Source of the DNA: Pseudomonas sp. HN11
GTDB lineage: Bacteria; Pseudomonadota; Gammaproteobacteria; Pseudomonadales; Pseudomonadaceae
Direction of reading: 5' to 3'
NCBI RefSeq assembly: GCF_021390155.1
Contig: NZ_CP089985.1
Coordinates: 5,783,501 to 5,847,500 of the forward strand
Length of the DNA stretch: 64,000 nucleotides
A program made the translations under genes and the position numbers. The notes below the pieces were generated by a model. That model saw only the letters and a list, made by a program, of their open reading frames with translations. It searched no databases and was not told the origin of the DNA. Positions 30,080 through 40,549 of this stretch are shown one piece after another (position 1 is the stretch's first letter; each line of letters begins with the position of its first letter).

Positions 30080-30475
30080 ATGAATTTTCTCGCCCCTTTT
30101 GCGTTACTGACCGTCGCAAGCTTCATGGCCACGCCCTTGCTGGCCGCCGAAGAAACCACTCAGCTCACCGGCTGCGCCGCCAAGCGCCAAGCCATCAGCA
30201 CCCAGATCGAACAAGCCAAGGCCCATGGCAACAGTGCGCAACAAGCTGGCCTGGAAAAAGCCCTGAGTGAAGTCACCGCCAACTGCACCGACGCGTCCTT
30301 GAAGAAGGAGCGAGAAAATAAAGTGCTCGACGCTAAGCACGAAGTCAGCCGCCGTCAGGCCGACCTCGACAAGGCCATGAAAAAAGGTGACGCGGACAAG
30401 ATCAACAAACGTAAGGACAAACTCGCCGAATCCCGTAAAGAACTACAGGACGCGGTAGAAGAACTCGACCAGTAA
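30080..30475 (+). CDS. DUF1090 family periplasmic protein (YqjC-like)
   Basis: A 131-residue exported protein with signal peptide MNFLAPFALLTVASFMATPLLA (cleavage before AEET). The mature part is a charged helical protein with DUF1090 landmarks: GCAAKRQAISTQIEQAKAHGN near its start, then LEKALSEVTANCTDASL, and a Lys/Glu-rich C-terminal coiled coil (EVSRRQADLDKAMKKGDADK). The E. coli homologue is YqjC. Function is not established. The start at 30080 is chosen because it restores the signal peptide; the frame upstream overlaps the ligB 3' end. It is convergent with the cytochrome c' gene, 6 bases away. Confidence 0.87.
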   Translation: MNFLAPFALLTVASFMATPLLAAEETTQLTGCAAKRQAISTQIEQAKAHGNSAQQAGLEKALSEVTANCTDASLKKERENKVLDAKHEVSRRQADLDKAMKKGDADKINKRKDKLAESRKELQDAVEELDQ

Positions 30476-30481
30476 AACCGG

Positions 30482-30931
30482 TCAATGGTCGCGGAACTGT
30501 TTATGGCAGGCGCTGCAGGCATCTTCGACTTTCTGCACCGCAGGCCCCAGATTGCTGGCCTTGTAAGGTTGAACTTGGCTGGCGGTCACCAACTCACCGG
30601 TGGCTGCTTCCAGGTCGCGCGCCAATTGCTGGAATTGCGCCTGTTTGTGCCAGACATCATCCTTGGCGCTGGTGTGATCTTGTTCACGCACGCTCGGGAA
30701 ATGCTTCCATGGTTCATGGGACAACGCATCCAGCTTGACCGCGCCTTCAGCGAATTTTGTGCCGTCGAACGGGATGCGCCCACGGAGCATGCCGCCCAGG
30801 TCTTCGCCCGTCTTGAGCATCTGCTTGAAGATCGCCTTGCGCTGGCCCAGCGGCGAATTCGGATCAACACCGCCACAGGCGGACAGTGTCAGGCAGGCCA
30901 GCAGTACAACGGTCAGTCTTTTCAAAGTCAT
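30482..30931 (-). CDS. Cytochrome c' family haem lipoprotein
   Basis: A 149-residue protein with a lipoprotein signal MTLKRLTVVLLACLTLSAC (Cys19 acylated). The mature part is helical and ends with the haem-attachment motif CSACHKQFRDH, exactly where cytochrome c' proteins (four-helix bundles) carry CxxCH. Cytochromes c' bind NO or CO in the periplasm, and their role in pseudomonads is usually ascribed to nitrosative stress. The start at 30931 is preferred because it gives the lipobox; the longer frame adds an unlikely extension. Adjacent mltA is divergent. Confidence 0.85.
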   Translation of the reverse strand: MTLKRLTVVLLACLTLSACGGVDPNSPLGQRKAIFKQMLKTGEDLGGMLRGRIPFDGTKFAEGAVKLDALSHEPWKHFPSVREQDHTSAKDDVWHKQAQFQQLARDLEAATGELVTASQVQPYKASNLGPAVQKVEDACSACHKQFRDH

Positions 30932-31059
30932 GTTGGCATCGAGGTCACGGGAAACGGCGGCCAGTATCCTCGCCCCGCCCGCAAAGACCAATAGCCCTAT
31001 TATTAATAAGGGTTGCCCGCAGCGCCGCACCGCAGGCAATCACTTCAGGAACTGCTTGT

Positions 31060-32244
31060 ATGAACGTCACCTCAAACCTCTGGAGCCGCCGCCTGGCGTG
31101 GGCTCTGCCAATGATTGCGCTGCTGGCCGGCTGCGACGTGGGCAAAGAAACAGCCAAAGATGAAACTTCAAAACCTCATGCTGTCGCCACCTATGTCAGC
31201 GCACCGTGGGAAGCCCTGCCGGCAGTGTCCGACAGCGACCTGCTGGCCGGCTTTGAATCCTGGCGCAGCGCCTGTCAACGCCTCAAGGCCGACCCAGTGT
31301 GGGGCGCAACCTGTGCGGCAGCCGCCACGGTGCCGAGCAACGCCGTGGCGGTGCGCGGGTTTCTGAAGGAGCGCCTGGATGTGTTCGGCCTGCGCTCGGC
31401 CGACAATACCCCGAACGGTTTGATCACCGGTTACTACGAACCGGTCTACCCCGGCAGCCTGACCAAGACCGCCAAGGCCAACGTGCCGGTGTACGGCGTG
31501 CCGGACGACATGATCATCGTCAACCTGGAAAGCATCTACCCAGAACTCAAGGGCAAGCGCCTGCGCGGTCGCCTGGAAGGCCGTGTGCTCAAGCCCTACG
31601 ACGATGCCAGCACCATCAACGGCCAGGGCTCCACGGCCAAACCGATTGCCTGGCTGACCAACCCGATGGACCTGCAATTCCTGCAAATCCAGGGCTCGGG
31701 GCGGATTCAACTGGCCACAGGGCGCCAACTGCGCGTCGGCTATGGCGACCAGAATGGTTACCCCTACCGCCCGATCGGCCGCTGGCTGGTGGAGCAAGGC
31801 GAGTTGAAGAAAGAAGAGGTGACCATGGGTGCCATCAGTGCCTGGGCCAAGGCGCATCCGCAGCGCATTCCAGAACTGCTGGCGAGCAACCCGAGCTATG
31901 TGTTTTTCAGCGCACGCCCCGACAGCAACGAAGGGCCACGCGGCTCGCTGAACGTGCCATTGACGGCCGGCTATAGCGTGGCAGTGGATCGCAAGGTGAT
32001 TCCGTTGGGCAGCCTGTTGTGGCTGTCGACCACCAAGCCGGATGGGTCGCCGATCACAAGACCCGTCGCCGCGCAGGACACCGGTGGCGCAATCACCGGC
32101 GAAGTGCGTGCGGATCTGTTTTGGGGCACCGGCGATGCAGCGGGTGAGCTGGCAGGGAATATGAAGCAGCAGGGTCAGATCTGGATGTTGTGGCCGAAGG
32201 GTGCAGCGTTGCCGCAGGTGCCGGATGCACCTGCCGGAACCTGA
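31060..32244 (+). CDS. mltA: Membrane-bound lytic murein transglycosylase A
   Basis: A 394-residue outer-membrane lipoprotein cleaving the MurNAc-GlcNAc bond of peptidoglycan to give 1,6-anhydromuropeptides. The ATG at 31060 has AGGA nine bases upstream and yields a signal with lipobox ALLAGC (Cys about 27). The MltA domain (GLITGYYEPVYPGS about 125-138; LQIQGSGRIQLA) is followed by the 3D domain, which contains the catalytic Asp in VAAQDTGGAITGEVRADLFWG (about 345-365). Length is standard. Confidence 0.95.
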   Translation: MNVTSNLWSRRLAWALPMIALLAGCDVGKETAKDETSKPHAVATYVSAPWEALPAVSDSDLLAGFESWRSACQRLKADPVWGATCAAAATVPSNAVAVRGFLKERLDVFGLRSADNTPNGLITGYYEPVYPGSLTKTAKANVPVYGVPDDMIIVNLESIYPELKGKRLRGRLEGRVLKPYDDASTINGQGSTAKPIAWLTNPMDLQFLQIQGSGRIQLATGRQLRVGYGDQNGYPYRPIGRWLVEQGELKKEEVTMGAISAWAKAHPQRIPELLASNPSYVFFSARPDSNEGPRGSLNVPLTAGYSVAVDRKVIPLGSLLWLSTTKPDGSPITRPVAAQDTGGAITGEVRADLFWGTGDAAGELAGNMKQQGQIWMLWPKGAALPQVPDAPAGT

Positions 32245-32333
32245 AAACGCGCTGCCACATTCGGTTCATTGTGGTGAGTGGGCAAACCCGCTCACCACAA
32301 AATCCAGTTCCCATACGGGGTTTGCATTAAACG

Positions 32334-32720
32334 TCAGATCGAGACGAAGAAGAAACTCGCAATCAGCGCCATCCCTACAAACCACACCAGCGAGCGCAGC
32401 ATTGCCCAATCCGCCAGGTAGCAGATGATGTACAGCAGGCGGCTGGTGATAAACAGCACCGCTAGCACGTTTATGGTCACCAATTCAGCCGTACCGGCCA
32501 GGTGCGCGATGATCACTGCCGCCGCAAACGCTGGCGTGACTTCAAAGCTGTTGAGCTGGGCACTGTGGGCACGCTTGGCAAACCCTTCGAGGGTGTCCAG
32601 GAATGCGCGAGGGTCGTGGTTCTGCCGTGGCCCGAACTTGCCGCCACTGAATTTGGCCACTCCCGTGCACAGGTAAGGCAGGAAAATTGCGATCAATACA
32701 CACCAGAAGGCCACCGTCAT
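32334..32720 (-). CDS. MAPEG family integral membrane protein
   Basis: A 128-residue protein with four hydrophobic helices (about 4-22, 58-78, 80-100, 108-126), fitting the MAPEG superfamily of membrane-associated eicosanoid and glutathione metabolism proteins. The AFLDTLEGFAKRAHSAQLNSFE loop (about 40-62) is the conserved segment. ATG at 32720 is preferred over the preceding GTG since AAGGA sits seven bases upstream. Bacterial members are uncharacterised; glutathione-dependent activity is only a family inference. It diverges from the antiporter gene. Confidence 0.87.
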   Translation of the reverse strand: MTVAFWCVLIAIFLPYLCTGVAKFSGGKFGPRQNHDPRAFLDTLEGFAKRAHSAQLNSFEVTPAFAAAVIIAHLAGTAELVTINVLAVLFITSRLLYIICYLADWAMLRSLVWFVGMALIASFFFVSI

Positions 32721-32744
32721 CACTGATTCCTTTTTTGTTTGAAG

Positions 32745-32770
32745 GCTAAAATTAGAGTTTTAGCACTAAA
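32745..32770. promoter_or_regulatory. Overlapping CTAAA/TTTAG dyads between MAPEG and antiporter genes
   Basis: GCTAAAA (32745-32751), six bases, TTTTAGC (32758-32764), and a second dyad TTTAG-CA-CTAAA (32759-32770). It is AT-rich against a GC-rich background, 25 bases upstream of the MAPEG gene start. Candidate operator; regulator unknown. Confidence 0.4.
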
Positions 32771-32911
32771 TATTTAAAACCGCACCCACCGCTATGAGCC
32801 GCCGAGACTGGAAAGGTTCTACCGGTGTTTTTCCCCCAGACCTGCAACATCGCGCCGCGGTTGCGGTCCATCCCCCATCAATGCACTTGCACCAACTTCC
32901 AAGGACCCCGG

Positions 32912-34171
32912 ATGCTTGAACTTGTCGCCGCCTTCATTTGCCTCACCACACTGCTAACCTATGTGAACTTCCGCTTTATCGGCCTGCCACCCACCATCGG
33001 TGTGATGGTCACGGCGCTGGTGTTTTCATTGATCCTGCAAGGCTTGAGTTTTCTTGGCTATCCAGGCCTGGAAGAACGCATCCAGCAACTGATCGGCCAG
33101 ATCGACTTCGGCGACTTGCTGATGAACTGGATGCTCTCGTTCCTGCTGTTTGCCGGCGCCTTGCACGTGAATCTGAATGATCTGCGCAGCTATCGCTGGC
33201 CCATCGGCCTGCTGGCGACCTTTGGCGTGCTAATCGCCACCTTGGTGATCGGCAGCCTGGCGTACTACATCTTCGCCCTGTTTGGCTGGCACGTGAGTTT
33301 CCTCTACTGCCTGCTGTTCGGCGCGCTGATTTCCCCCACCGACCCGATTGCCGTACTGGGTGTGTTGCGTACCGCCAATGCCTCGAAACCGCTGAAAACC
33401 ACCATCGTCGGCGAGTCACTGTTCAACGACGGCACGGCGGTGGTGGTTTTCACCGTATTACTGGGCATCGCACAGTTGGGCGAAACACCCACCGTAGGCG
33501 CAACGGCGATGCTGTTTGCCCACGAAGCTATTGGCGGCGTGGTGTTCGGTGGCCTGATCGGCTACCTGGTGTACCTGATGATCAAGAGCATCGAGCAGCA
33601 CCAGATTGAGGTGATGCTGACCCTCGCCCTGGTGATCGGCGGCTCGGCAATGGCCACCGAGTTGCACGTCTCCGCACCGATTGCCATGGTGGTTGCGGGC
33701 CTGATCATCGGCAACCTCGGGCGCAAGCTGGCAATGAACGACATGACCCGTCGCTACCTCGACGGCTTCTGGGAGCTGCTCGATGACATGCTCAACGCGC
33801 TACTGTTCGCATTGATCGGCATGGAATTGCTGCTATTGCCATTCAACTGGCTGCATGTTTTTGCAGCCAGTTTGCTGGCAGTGGCAATCCTGCTGTCGCG
33901 CCTGCTGACAGTCGCCCCGGCCATCCTGCTGCTGCGTCGCTGGCGCACGGTGCCACGCGGCACCATTCGCATCCTGACCTGGGGAGGTTTGCGCGGTGGG
34001 GTTTCGGTGGCACTGGCATTGGCCCTGCCGCTGGGCCCGGAGCGTGACCTGCTGCTGAGCATCACCTACATCGTGGTGCTGTCGTCGATCTTGTTGCAGG
34101 GTTTGAGCATCGGCAAGCTGGTCAAGCGCGTGACTCGGGACGAACCCCAGAACGCGCCTGGCGCTCACTGA
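32912..34171 (+). CDS. Sodium:proton antiporter, CPA1/NhaP type
   Basis: A 419-residue inner-membrane exchanger with about 12 transmembrane helices. CPA1 hallmarks are SPTDPIAVLGVLR (about 155-167) and the ion-binding GESLFNDGTAVVVF (about 182-195, ND pair), plus the late WGGLRGGVSVALALALP. It begins at 32912 with AAGGA six bases upstream; a longer frame lacks hydrophobic character. Such proteins exchange Na+ or K+ for H+ in pH and salt homeostasis. The last seven bases overlap the end of the convergent FNT gene. Confidence 0.92.
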   Translation: MLELVAAFICLTTLLTYVNFRFIGLPPTIGVMVTALVFSLILQGLSFLGYPGLEERIQQLIGQIDFGDLLMNWMLSFLLFAGALHVNLNDLRSYRWPIGLLATFGVLIATLVIGSLAYYIFALFGWHVSFLYCLLFGALISPTDPIAVLGVLRTANASKPLKTTIVGESLFNDGTAVVVFTVLLGIAQLGETPTVGATAMLFAHEAIGGVVFGGLIGYLVYLMIKSIEQHQIEVMLTLALVIGGSAMATELHVSAPIAMVVAGLIIGNLGRKLAMNDMTRRYLDGFWELLDDMLNALLFALIGMELLLLPFNWLHVFAASLLAVAILLSRLLTVAPAILLLRRWRTVPRGTIRILTWGGLRGGVSVALALALPLGPERDLLLSITYIVVLSSILLQGLSIGKLVKRVTRDEPQNAPGAH

Positions 34172-35052
34172 TCTTTCTTGATCTGCCGCGGATGCCTCGG
34201 GTCTGCAGCCTTATTCCCAGGCAGGCTGCTTTCACTGCGAATTTGCGCGTGACTGATCAGCGCAAAGATAAAACTGCCACCGATGATATTGCCCGCCAGG
34301 GTTGGTCCAGCGAACACTAACCAGAAATCCTTCCACGGCAATTCACCGGCAAAGACCAGATAAGACACTTCCGCCGAGCCGACGACGATGTGGGTGAAGT
34401 CCCCCAGCGCCATCAAGTAGGTGATCAGGATGATGATCCACAGCTTGGCGCTTTCCATCGACGGGATCATCCACACCATGGTGGCGATCATCCAGCCGGA
34501 AACGATGCCTTTGGCGAACATCTGGCCGGGATCGTTTTCCATGACCTTGCGGCCGATCTCGAGAAAGGCCAGATCGGTTTTGGTATCAAAGATCGGCAAG
34601 TGCAGCATCACATAGGCCACCAGCAAGGTGCCGCACAGGTTACCCACCAGCACCACCGTCCACAGCCGCAGCAGGCGCCCGGCATTGGCCAGGGTCGGCT
34701 TGCTCATCACCGGCAGCACGGCGGTCAGGGTGTTCTCAGTGAACAGTTGCTGGCGCGCGAGGATCACCGCGAGGAAGCCCGCGCAATAACCGAAACTGGC
34801 AATGACCTTGAACGCCTCGCCATCCGGCAGGCGCGAGTTAAGCAACCCCATGCCCATCAGCGACAGGCCCATGGTCAGGCCTGCGGCCAGCGCCGACCAC
34901 CACAATGCCGCCACATTGCGCTCCAGCTCCTGGTCGCCCTGGGTACGGATGATTTCATGCAGAACCGCCGCGCGGGGCGGCTGGTTCTTGTCGACATCCT
35001 GCTGTTCTTCCTGCGATAGGTTGGGGGTCTTGCCGTCTTCTTGCGTGGCCAT
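34165..35052 (-). CDS. Formate/nitrite transporter (FNT) family protein, YfdC-like
   Basis: A 295-residue membrane protein with a hydrophilic N-terminal stretch of about 45 residues (rich in Gln/Asp) then six helices. FNT family features include LWWSALAAGLTMGLSLMGMG, GNLCGTLLVAYV (about 135-146) and the late LAGPTLAGN-like FAGPTLAGNIIGGS (about 245-258). The longer N-terminus and the absence of FocA-type details point to the YfdC group rather than formate or nitrite channels, so the transported anion is unknown. It is downstream of a thioesterase gene on the same strand (74-base gap). Confidence 0.87.
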   Translation of the reverse strand: MATQEDGKTPNLSQEEQQDVDKNQPPRAAVLHEIIRTQGDQELERNVAALWWSALAAGLTMGLSLMGMGLLNSRLPDGEAFKVIASFGYCAGFLAVILARQQLFTENTLTAVLPVMSKPTLANAGRLLRLWTVVLVGNLCGTLLVAYVMLHLPIFDTKTDLAFLEIGRKVMENDPGQMFAKGIVSGWMIATMVWMIPSMESAKLWIIILITYLMALGDFTHIVVGSAEVSYLVFAGELPWKDFWLVFAGPTLAGNIIGGSFIFALISHAQIRSESSLPGNKAADPRHPRQIKKDQ

Positions 35053-35126
35053 GGGCGTACCTGAACAGGGTGTTGTTCAAGTACGACCTGTCGCCCATCA
35101 AGAGCGTTCACTGGCCGAGCGCAGGA

Positions 35127-35531
35127 TTACTCGGGAAGGCTGTCATCCTTGAACTGATCCTTCACGTATCTGATCTCGGTACGGCCATGGGGAGCCGGCA
35201 AACCGTCCTCGCCCAGGTTGACGAACACCATTTTTTCCACGGTGAGGATGCTTTTGCGGGTGATTTTGTTGCGCACTTCACACGTCAGGGTAATGGAGGT
35301 GCGGCCAAACTCGGTGGCGGTGATGCCCAGTTCGATGATGTCGCCCTGGCGCGAGGCGCTGACGAAGTTGATTTCGGAAATGTACTTGGTCACTACGCGC
35401 TGGTTACCCAGTTGGACGATGGCGTAGATGGCCGCTTCTTCGTCGATCCAGCGCAGCAGGCTGCCGCCGAACAAGGTGCCGTTGGGGTTGAGGTCTTCGG
35501 GTTTTACCCATTTGCGGGTGTGGAAGTTCAT
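35127..35531 (-). CDS. Acyl-CoA thioesterase, hotdog fold (YciA-like)
   Basis: A 134-residue hotdog thioesterase hydrolysing acyl-CoA. The start at 35531 gives MNFHTRKWVKPEDLNPNGTLFGG, matching family N-termini, where NxxGTLFGG and the following DEEAAIYA (catalytic Asp/Glu) form the active site of the YciA/BACH-type enzymes. The frame is open for another 57 codons upstream, but those codons are the heptad-repeat tract, giving an implausible protein, and they are excluded. The gene is divergent from ahcY, and the two start regions share the repeat tract. Confidence 0.88.
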   Translation of the reverse strand: MNFHTRKWVKPEDLNPNGTLFGGSLLRWIDEEAAIYAIVQLGNQRVVTKYISEINFVSASRQGDIIELGITATEFGRTSITLTCEVRNKITRKSILTVEKMVFVNLGEDGLPAPHGRTEIRYVKDQFKDDSLPE

Positions 35532-35577
35532 GGGGGTTCCAGGTTCGAGGGGTGTGATCCATAAGGTTGCGCCCCCA

Positions 35578-37292
<1,715 letters not shown>

Positions 37293-37293
<1 letters not shown>

Positions 37294-37450
37294 GCAGCTG
37301 CAAGCTTTTAGCTACAAGCGGCAAGAAAAAGCGTTTGCGCTGAAGGTTTGCTACTTCAATGCTCTTTAAGCAGCTATGAGTTGTGAGTTCCAAGCTATGA
37401 GACCGGGCGCACCGCCCTCTTGCAGCTTGAAGCTTGCAACTTGCAGCTGG
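37293..37450. repeat. Heptad repeat copies in the ahcY-metF gap
   Basis: Two short tracts of the 7-bp-period family: GCTGCAAGCTTTTAGCTACA (about 37296-37315) and CTTGCAG CTTGAAG CTTGCAA CTTGCAG (37419-37446), the latter ending three bases before the metF ribosome binding site. The rest of the gap has no gene. Confidence 0.65.
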
Positions 37451-37461
37451 AGATATCCTCC

Positions 37462-38307
37462 ATGTCCCAAGACCGTCGCTACAGCTTCGAGTTCTTCCCG
37501 ACCAAGACCGATGCTGGGCATGAAAAACTGATGGCGACTGCCACGCAGCTGGCCAGCTACAACCCCGACTTCTTCTCTTGCACTTACGGTGCCGGTGGCT
37601 CGACCCGTGATCGTACGATCAACACCGTGCTGCAGCTGGAAAGCCAAGTCAAAGTTCCCGCCGCTCCGCACTTGTCGTGCGTGGGCGACAGCAAGGACGA
37701 CCTACGCGGCCTGCTGACCCAGTACAAGCAAGCCGGTATCAAGCGCATCGTTGCCCTGCGCGGTGACCTGCCGTCCGGCATGGGCATGGCAAGCGGAGAG
37801 CTGCGCTACGCAAACGACCTGGTGAGCTTCATCCGTGAAGAAACCGGCGACCATTTCCATATCGAAGTAGCGGCTTACCCGGAGATGCATCCTCAAGCCC
37901 GCAATTTCGAAGACGATCTGCAAAATTTCGTGCGCAAGGCCAACGCCGGCGCCGACAGCGCGATCACCCAGTACTTCTTCAACGCCGACAGCTACTTCTA
38001 CTTCGTCGAGCGCATACAGGCGATGGGCGTGAACATCCCGATCGTGCCAGGCATCATGCCGATCACCAATTACAGCAAGCTGGCGCGTTTCTCCGACGCC
38101 TGCGGTGCCGAGATCCCACGTTGGGTGCGCAAACAACTGGAAGCCTATGGCGACGACGTCCTGAGCATCCAGGCATTCGGCGAACAGGTCATCAGCACAA
38201 TGTGTGAAGAATTGTTACAAGGTGGTGCGCCAGGCCTGCATTTCTATACCCTGAATCAGGCTGAACCGAGCCTTGCCATCTGGAACAACCTCAAGCTGCC
38301 ACGCTGA
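37462..38307 (+). CDS. metF: 5,10-methylenetetrahydrofolate reductase
   Basis: A 281-residue FAD enzyme reducing methylene-THF to methyl-THF, the methyl donor for methionine synthesis. The (beta/alpha)8 barrel signatures are SFEFFPTKT (catalytic Glu, about 8-16), TYGAGGSTRDRT (about 46-57), HLSC (about 75-78), ALRGDLP (about 104-110), and AYPEMHP (about 140-146). GGAG lies nine bases before the ATG. Its position after ahcY puts homocysteine recycling and methyl supply in one block. A terminator follows. Confidence 0.96.
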   Translation: MSQDRRYSFEFFPTKTDAGHEKLMATATQLASYNPDFFSCTYGAGGSTRDRTINTVLQLESQVKVPAAPHLSCVGDSKDDLRGLLTQYKQAGIKRIVALRGDLPSGMGMASGELRYANDLVSFIREETGDHFHIEVAAYPEMHPQARNFEDDLQNFVRKANAGADSAITQYFFNADSYFYFVERIQAMGVNIPIVPGIMPITNYSKLARFSDACGAEIPRWVRKQLEAYGDDVLSIQAFGEQVISTMCEELLQGGAPGLHFYTLNQAEPSLAIWNNLKLPR

Positions 38308-38326
38308 GGTCTGTTCAAGACGCATC

Positions 38327-38357
38327 CGGGCCCTCGTTCTTACGGGGGCTTTTTTTA
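38327..38357 (+). terminator. Intrinsic terminator of metF
   Basis: GCCCTCG, loop TTCTTA, CGGGGGC then eight T residues (38349-38356), 20 bases after the stop codon. Good T tract. Confidence 0.82.
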
Positions 38358-38390
38358 TTCGAATATCCCCGGAATGGAAGCCAGCAGTAA

Positions 38391-39473
38391 ATGAATACAG
38401 CGTCCCCGACTCTCCGCCCACAGCTGGTTTACCTGGTATTCGGCGCCGAGACCTATCATCAGGAAGCGATATTCAGCATCGCCAGCGCCTTGGCGCATCT
38501 GGGCGACACTCAGGACATGCCTCTGGACATTCAGGTGTTCAGCGACAATCCAGCGCCCTACCTTGGCTTGCCGGTACAGGTCTACACGCTGGACGAAGCC
38601 ACGCGCAAACGCTGGAGCGAGCCCCACGGCTACCATTTCCGCACCAAACATGTGCTGTTGCGCCAGGTCCTCGAAACCGCGGAACGCGCACTGCTGATCG
38701 ACACCGATACGTTCTTCCACGATTCGCCCATGGCACTGTTCGAGCGCGTCGCCCCCGGCACCTTGCTGTGCAACGCCTTCCACGCCAAATACGGCGATAA
38801 CCGAGAAAGCGTGCTGTATGAGGCACTGGCCAAGTACCTGGCCGATAAAGGTCTCGCCGACGACACTATGTGCCTGCTCAACTCCGGCGTCATGGGCCTG
38901 GCCCGGCAAGACGCGCACCTGCTGGATCACTCGATCGAGCTGATGGACGAACTGTTTCCGATGGCCCACGGCGCCTATACCCTTGAAGAGTTCTGCTTGT
39001 CGGTTGCCGCGTACCGCAAGGCCAACGTACGCCAGTGCCCGGACCTGATCCACCACTACTGGAGCCGCAAACAGCTGTTCCGCGCCAAGGTCAAGGCATG
39101 GATCATCAAGCACGCCGCCGCCCCCATCAGCGCCGAGGCACTGGCCGACACACGCAAGGTATCCGCCCACCTGCCGCGTCCACCGCGCCTGCAACGCCTG
39201 ATGTACAAGCTGATCACGCTGGCCTTGCCCAAGCGCAAGCAACAATTCATCCGCGAGATTCTGTACGGCTGCTACGAGCACGAAAACGAATTCGATCAGG
39301 CATGTGGCCCGGTTTGGTGGGAAAAGGCGCGACAGAATCAGGAAGAGCGCCAGAAATGCCCGGTCGACGCGCACCAATTGGAGAACTGGTTCGCCAACCC
39401 CCTCGTGCGCGTGATTCTCGGCGAACGGCGTGCAGCCATCTACGAACACTTGATGACTTCAGACACAAAATAG
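38391..39473 (+). CDS. Putative glycosyltransferase (GT-A fold, DxD motif)
   Basis: A 360-residue soluble protein. A DxD-type metal site appears in ERALLIDTDTFFHDSP (about 97-112), and the upstream VYLVFGAETYHQEAIFSIASAL segment resembles the nucleotide-sugar-binding start of GT-A enzymes such as GT8. Preceding FRTKHVLLRQVLE and the later NSGVMGLARQD (about 163-173) are in places where GT8 proteins have acceptor and metal contacts. The C-terminal 100 residues are basic. No neighbouring polysaccharide genes point to a product, so donor and acceptor are unknown. It lies alone between the metF terminator and a binding-protein gene. Confidence 0.65.
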   Translation: MNTASPTLRPQLVYLVFGAETYHQEAIFSIASALAHLGDTQDMPLDIQVFSDNPAPYLGLPVQVYTLDEATRKRWSEPHGYHFRTKHVLLRQVLETAERALLIDTDTFFHDSPMALFERVAPGTLLCNAFHAKYGDNRESVLYEALAKYLADKGLADDTMCLLNSGVMGLARQDAHLLDHSIELMDELFPMAHGAYTLEEFCLSVAAYRKANVRQCPDLIHHYWSRKQLFRAKVKAWIIKHAAAPISAEALADTRKVSAHLPRPPRLQRLMYKLITLALPKRKQQFIREILYGCYEHENEFDQACGPVWWEKARQNQEERQKCPVDAHQLENWFANPLVRVILGERRAAIYEHLMTSDTK

Positions 39474-39536
39474 CGCCGCCCGCAGATGCGTGTGCCAGAG
39501 CTTCTCTTTAGCGCTGGAGCGTCGTAATCTCAGGCC

Positions 39537-40328
39537 ATGCCCGTCATTCTTAAGCTTGCGACCGCTGCCCTTTTTACTTGCCTGAGCCTGGCTGCTTATG
39601 GCGAGAAACTGCGCATTGTGACCGAGCCTTGGGCGCCCTATGTGTATGAGCAACAGGGCAGCATGCAGGGACTGGACTACGAAACCACAATGATCGTATT
39701 CCAGCGCCTGGGGGTGGAGGTGCAATGGCAGTTCCTGCCGTGGAAGCGCTGCCTGGCCATGCTCGATCAGGCTCATGCCGACGGGGCCCTGGATATTTTC
39801 CACAGCCATGAACGCGACGCGTTGTTGCTCTACCCCAGCGAACCGCTGTCGGAAGTGGAGTTCGTACTCTTCTATGCCAATGAACATCCACACCCCGTCC
39901 AGGGCCTCGAAGATTTGCGCGGCCTTACCGTTGGGACGTCGCCGGGTTATCTGTACGGTGCCGAATTCTCTGACTCCTCCCAGTTCAACCGCGAGCCCGC
40001 TCCCAGCCATGAGGCCAACTTCGGCAAGCTGATGCTGGGGCGCATCGACCTGGTGATCACTGACCGCCGAGTGGGCCAGCATGTGATCAAGGCGCTGGGC
40101 CTGGAAGGCAAGGTCAGCCAGGCACCCGTCGTGGTCAGCCGTCAGCAACAGTTCCTCGCAGTGCGTCGTGGCGCGGGCATGGACCTGCTGGTACAACGCT
40201 TTGCCGCCGAGCTCAAACGCTTCAAACAAGAACCGGCCTATAGCACCTTGAGCGCCAGATATGGCGGAATCCAAGCGATTACGGGCTCGGGACGCACCGT
40301 TGAGCAGCAGGAAAGCAGCGCGCCGTGA
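39537..40328 (+). CDS. Periplasmic solute-binding protein, family 3 (orphan)
   Basis: A 263-residue exported protein with signal peptide MPVILKLATAALFTCLSLAA (cleavage after AAYG) and the SBP_bac_3 opening EKLRIVTEPWAPYVYEQQG, then GLDYETTMIVFQRLGVEVQWQ. No transporter components are adjacent, as for the similar gene at 10083. Ligand unknown. The 221 bases after it hold no gene except the leader of rhlE, which starts with a TATACT hexamer near 40339. Confidence 0.82.
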   Translation: MPVILKLATAALFTCLSLAAYGEKLRIVTEPWAPYVYEQQGSMQGLDYETTMIVFQRLGVEVQWQFLPWKRCLAMLDQAHADGALDIFHSHERDALLLYPSEPLSEVEFVLFYANEHPHPVQGLEDLRGLTVGTSPGYLYGAEFSDSSQFNREPAPSHEANFGKLMLGRIDLVITDRRVGQHVIKALGLEGKVSQAPVVVSRQQQFLAVRRGAGMDLLVQRFAAELKRFKQEPAYSTLSARYGGIQAITGSGRTVEQQESSAP

Positions 40329-40549
40329 TTGCTCTGTTATACTCCGGCCTTTCCGCCAGGCTCACGCCCGGCCGCTGAGGTCTTGAAAAAGGCACCCAAC
40401 CCCGCTACAGCGCAGCTTTCAGCCCGCGCGAGCCGGTGGAGTGCCCGCCAGACGCAGCTGGACCGGACGGGATTTCGCTCCCCTAAGCGTCATTCACGCC
40501 CGGCAAGATTATCCCTTTGGGCCAAGCCCTAACTAAAACAGGATTACTC

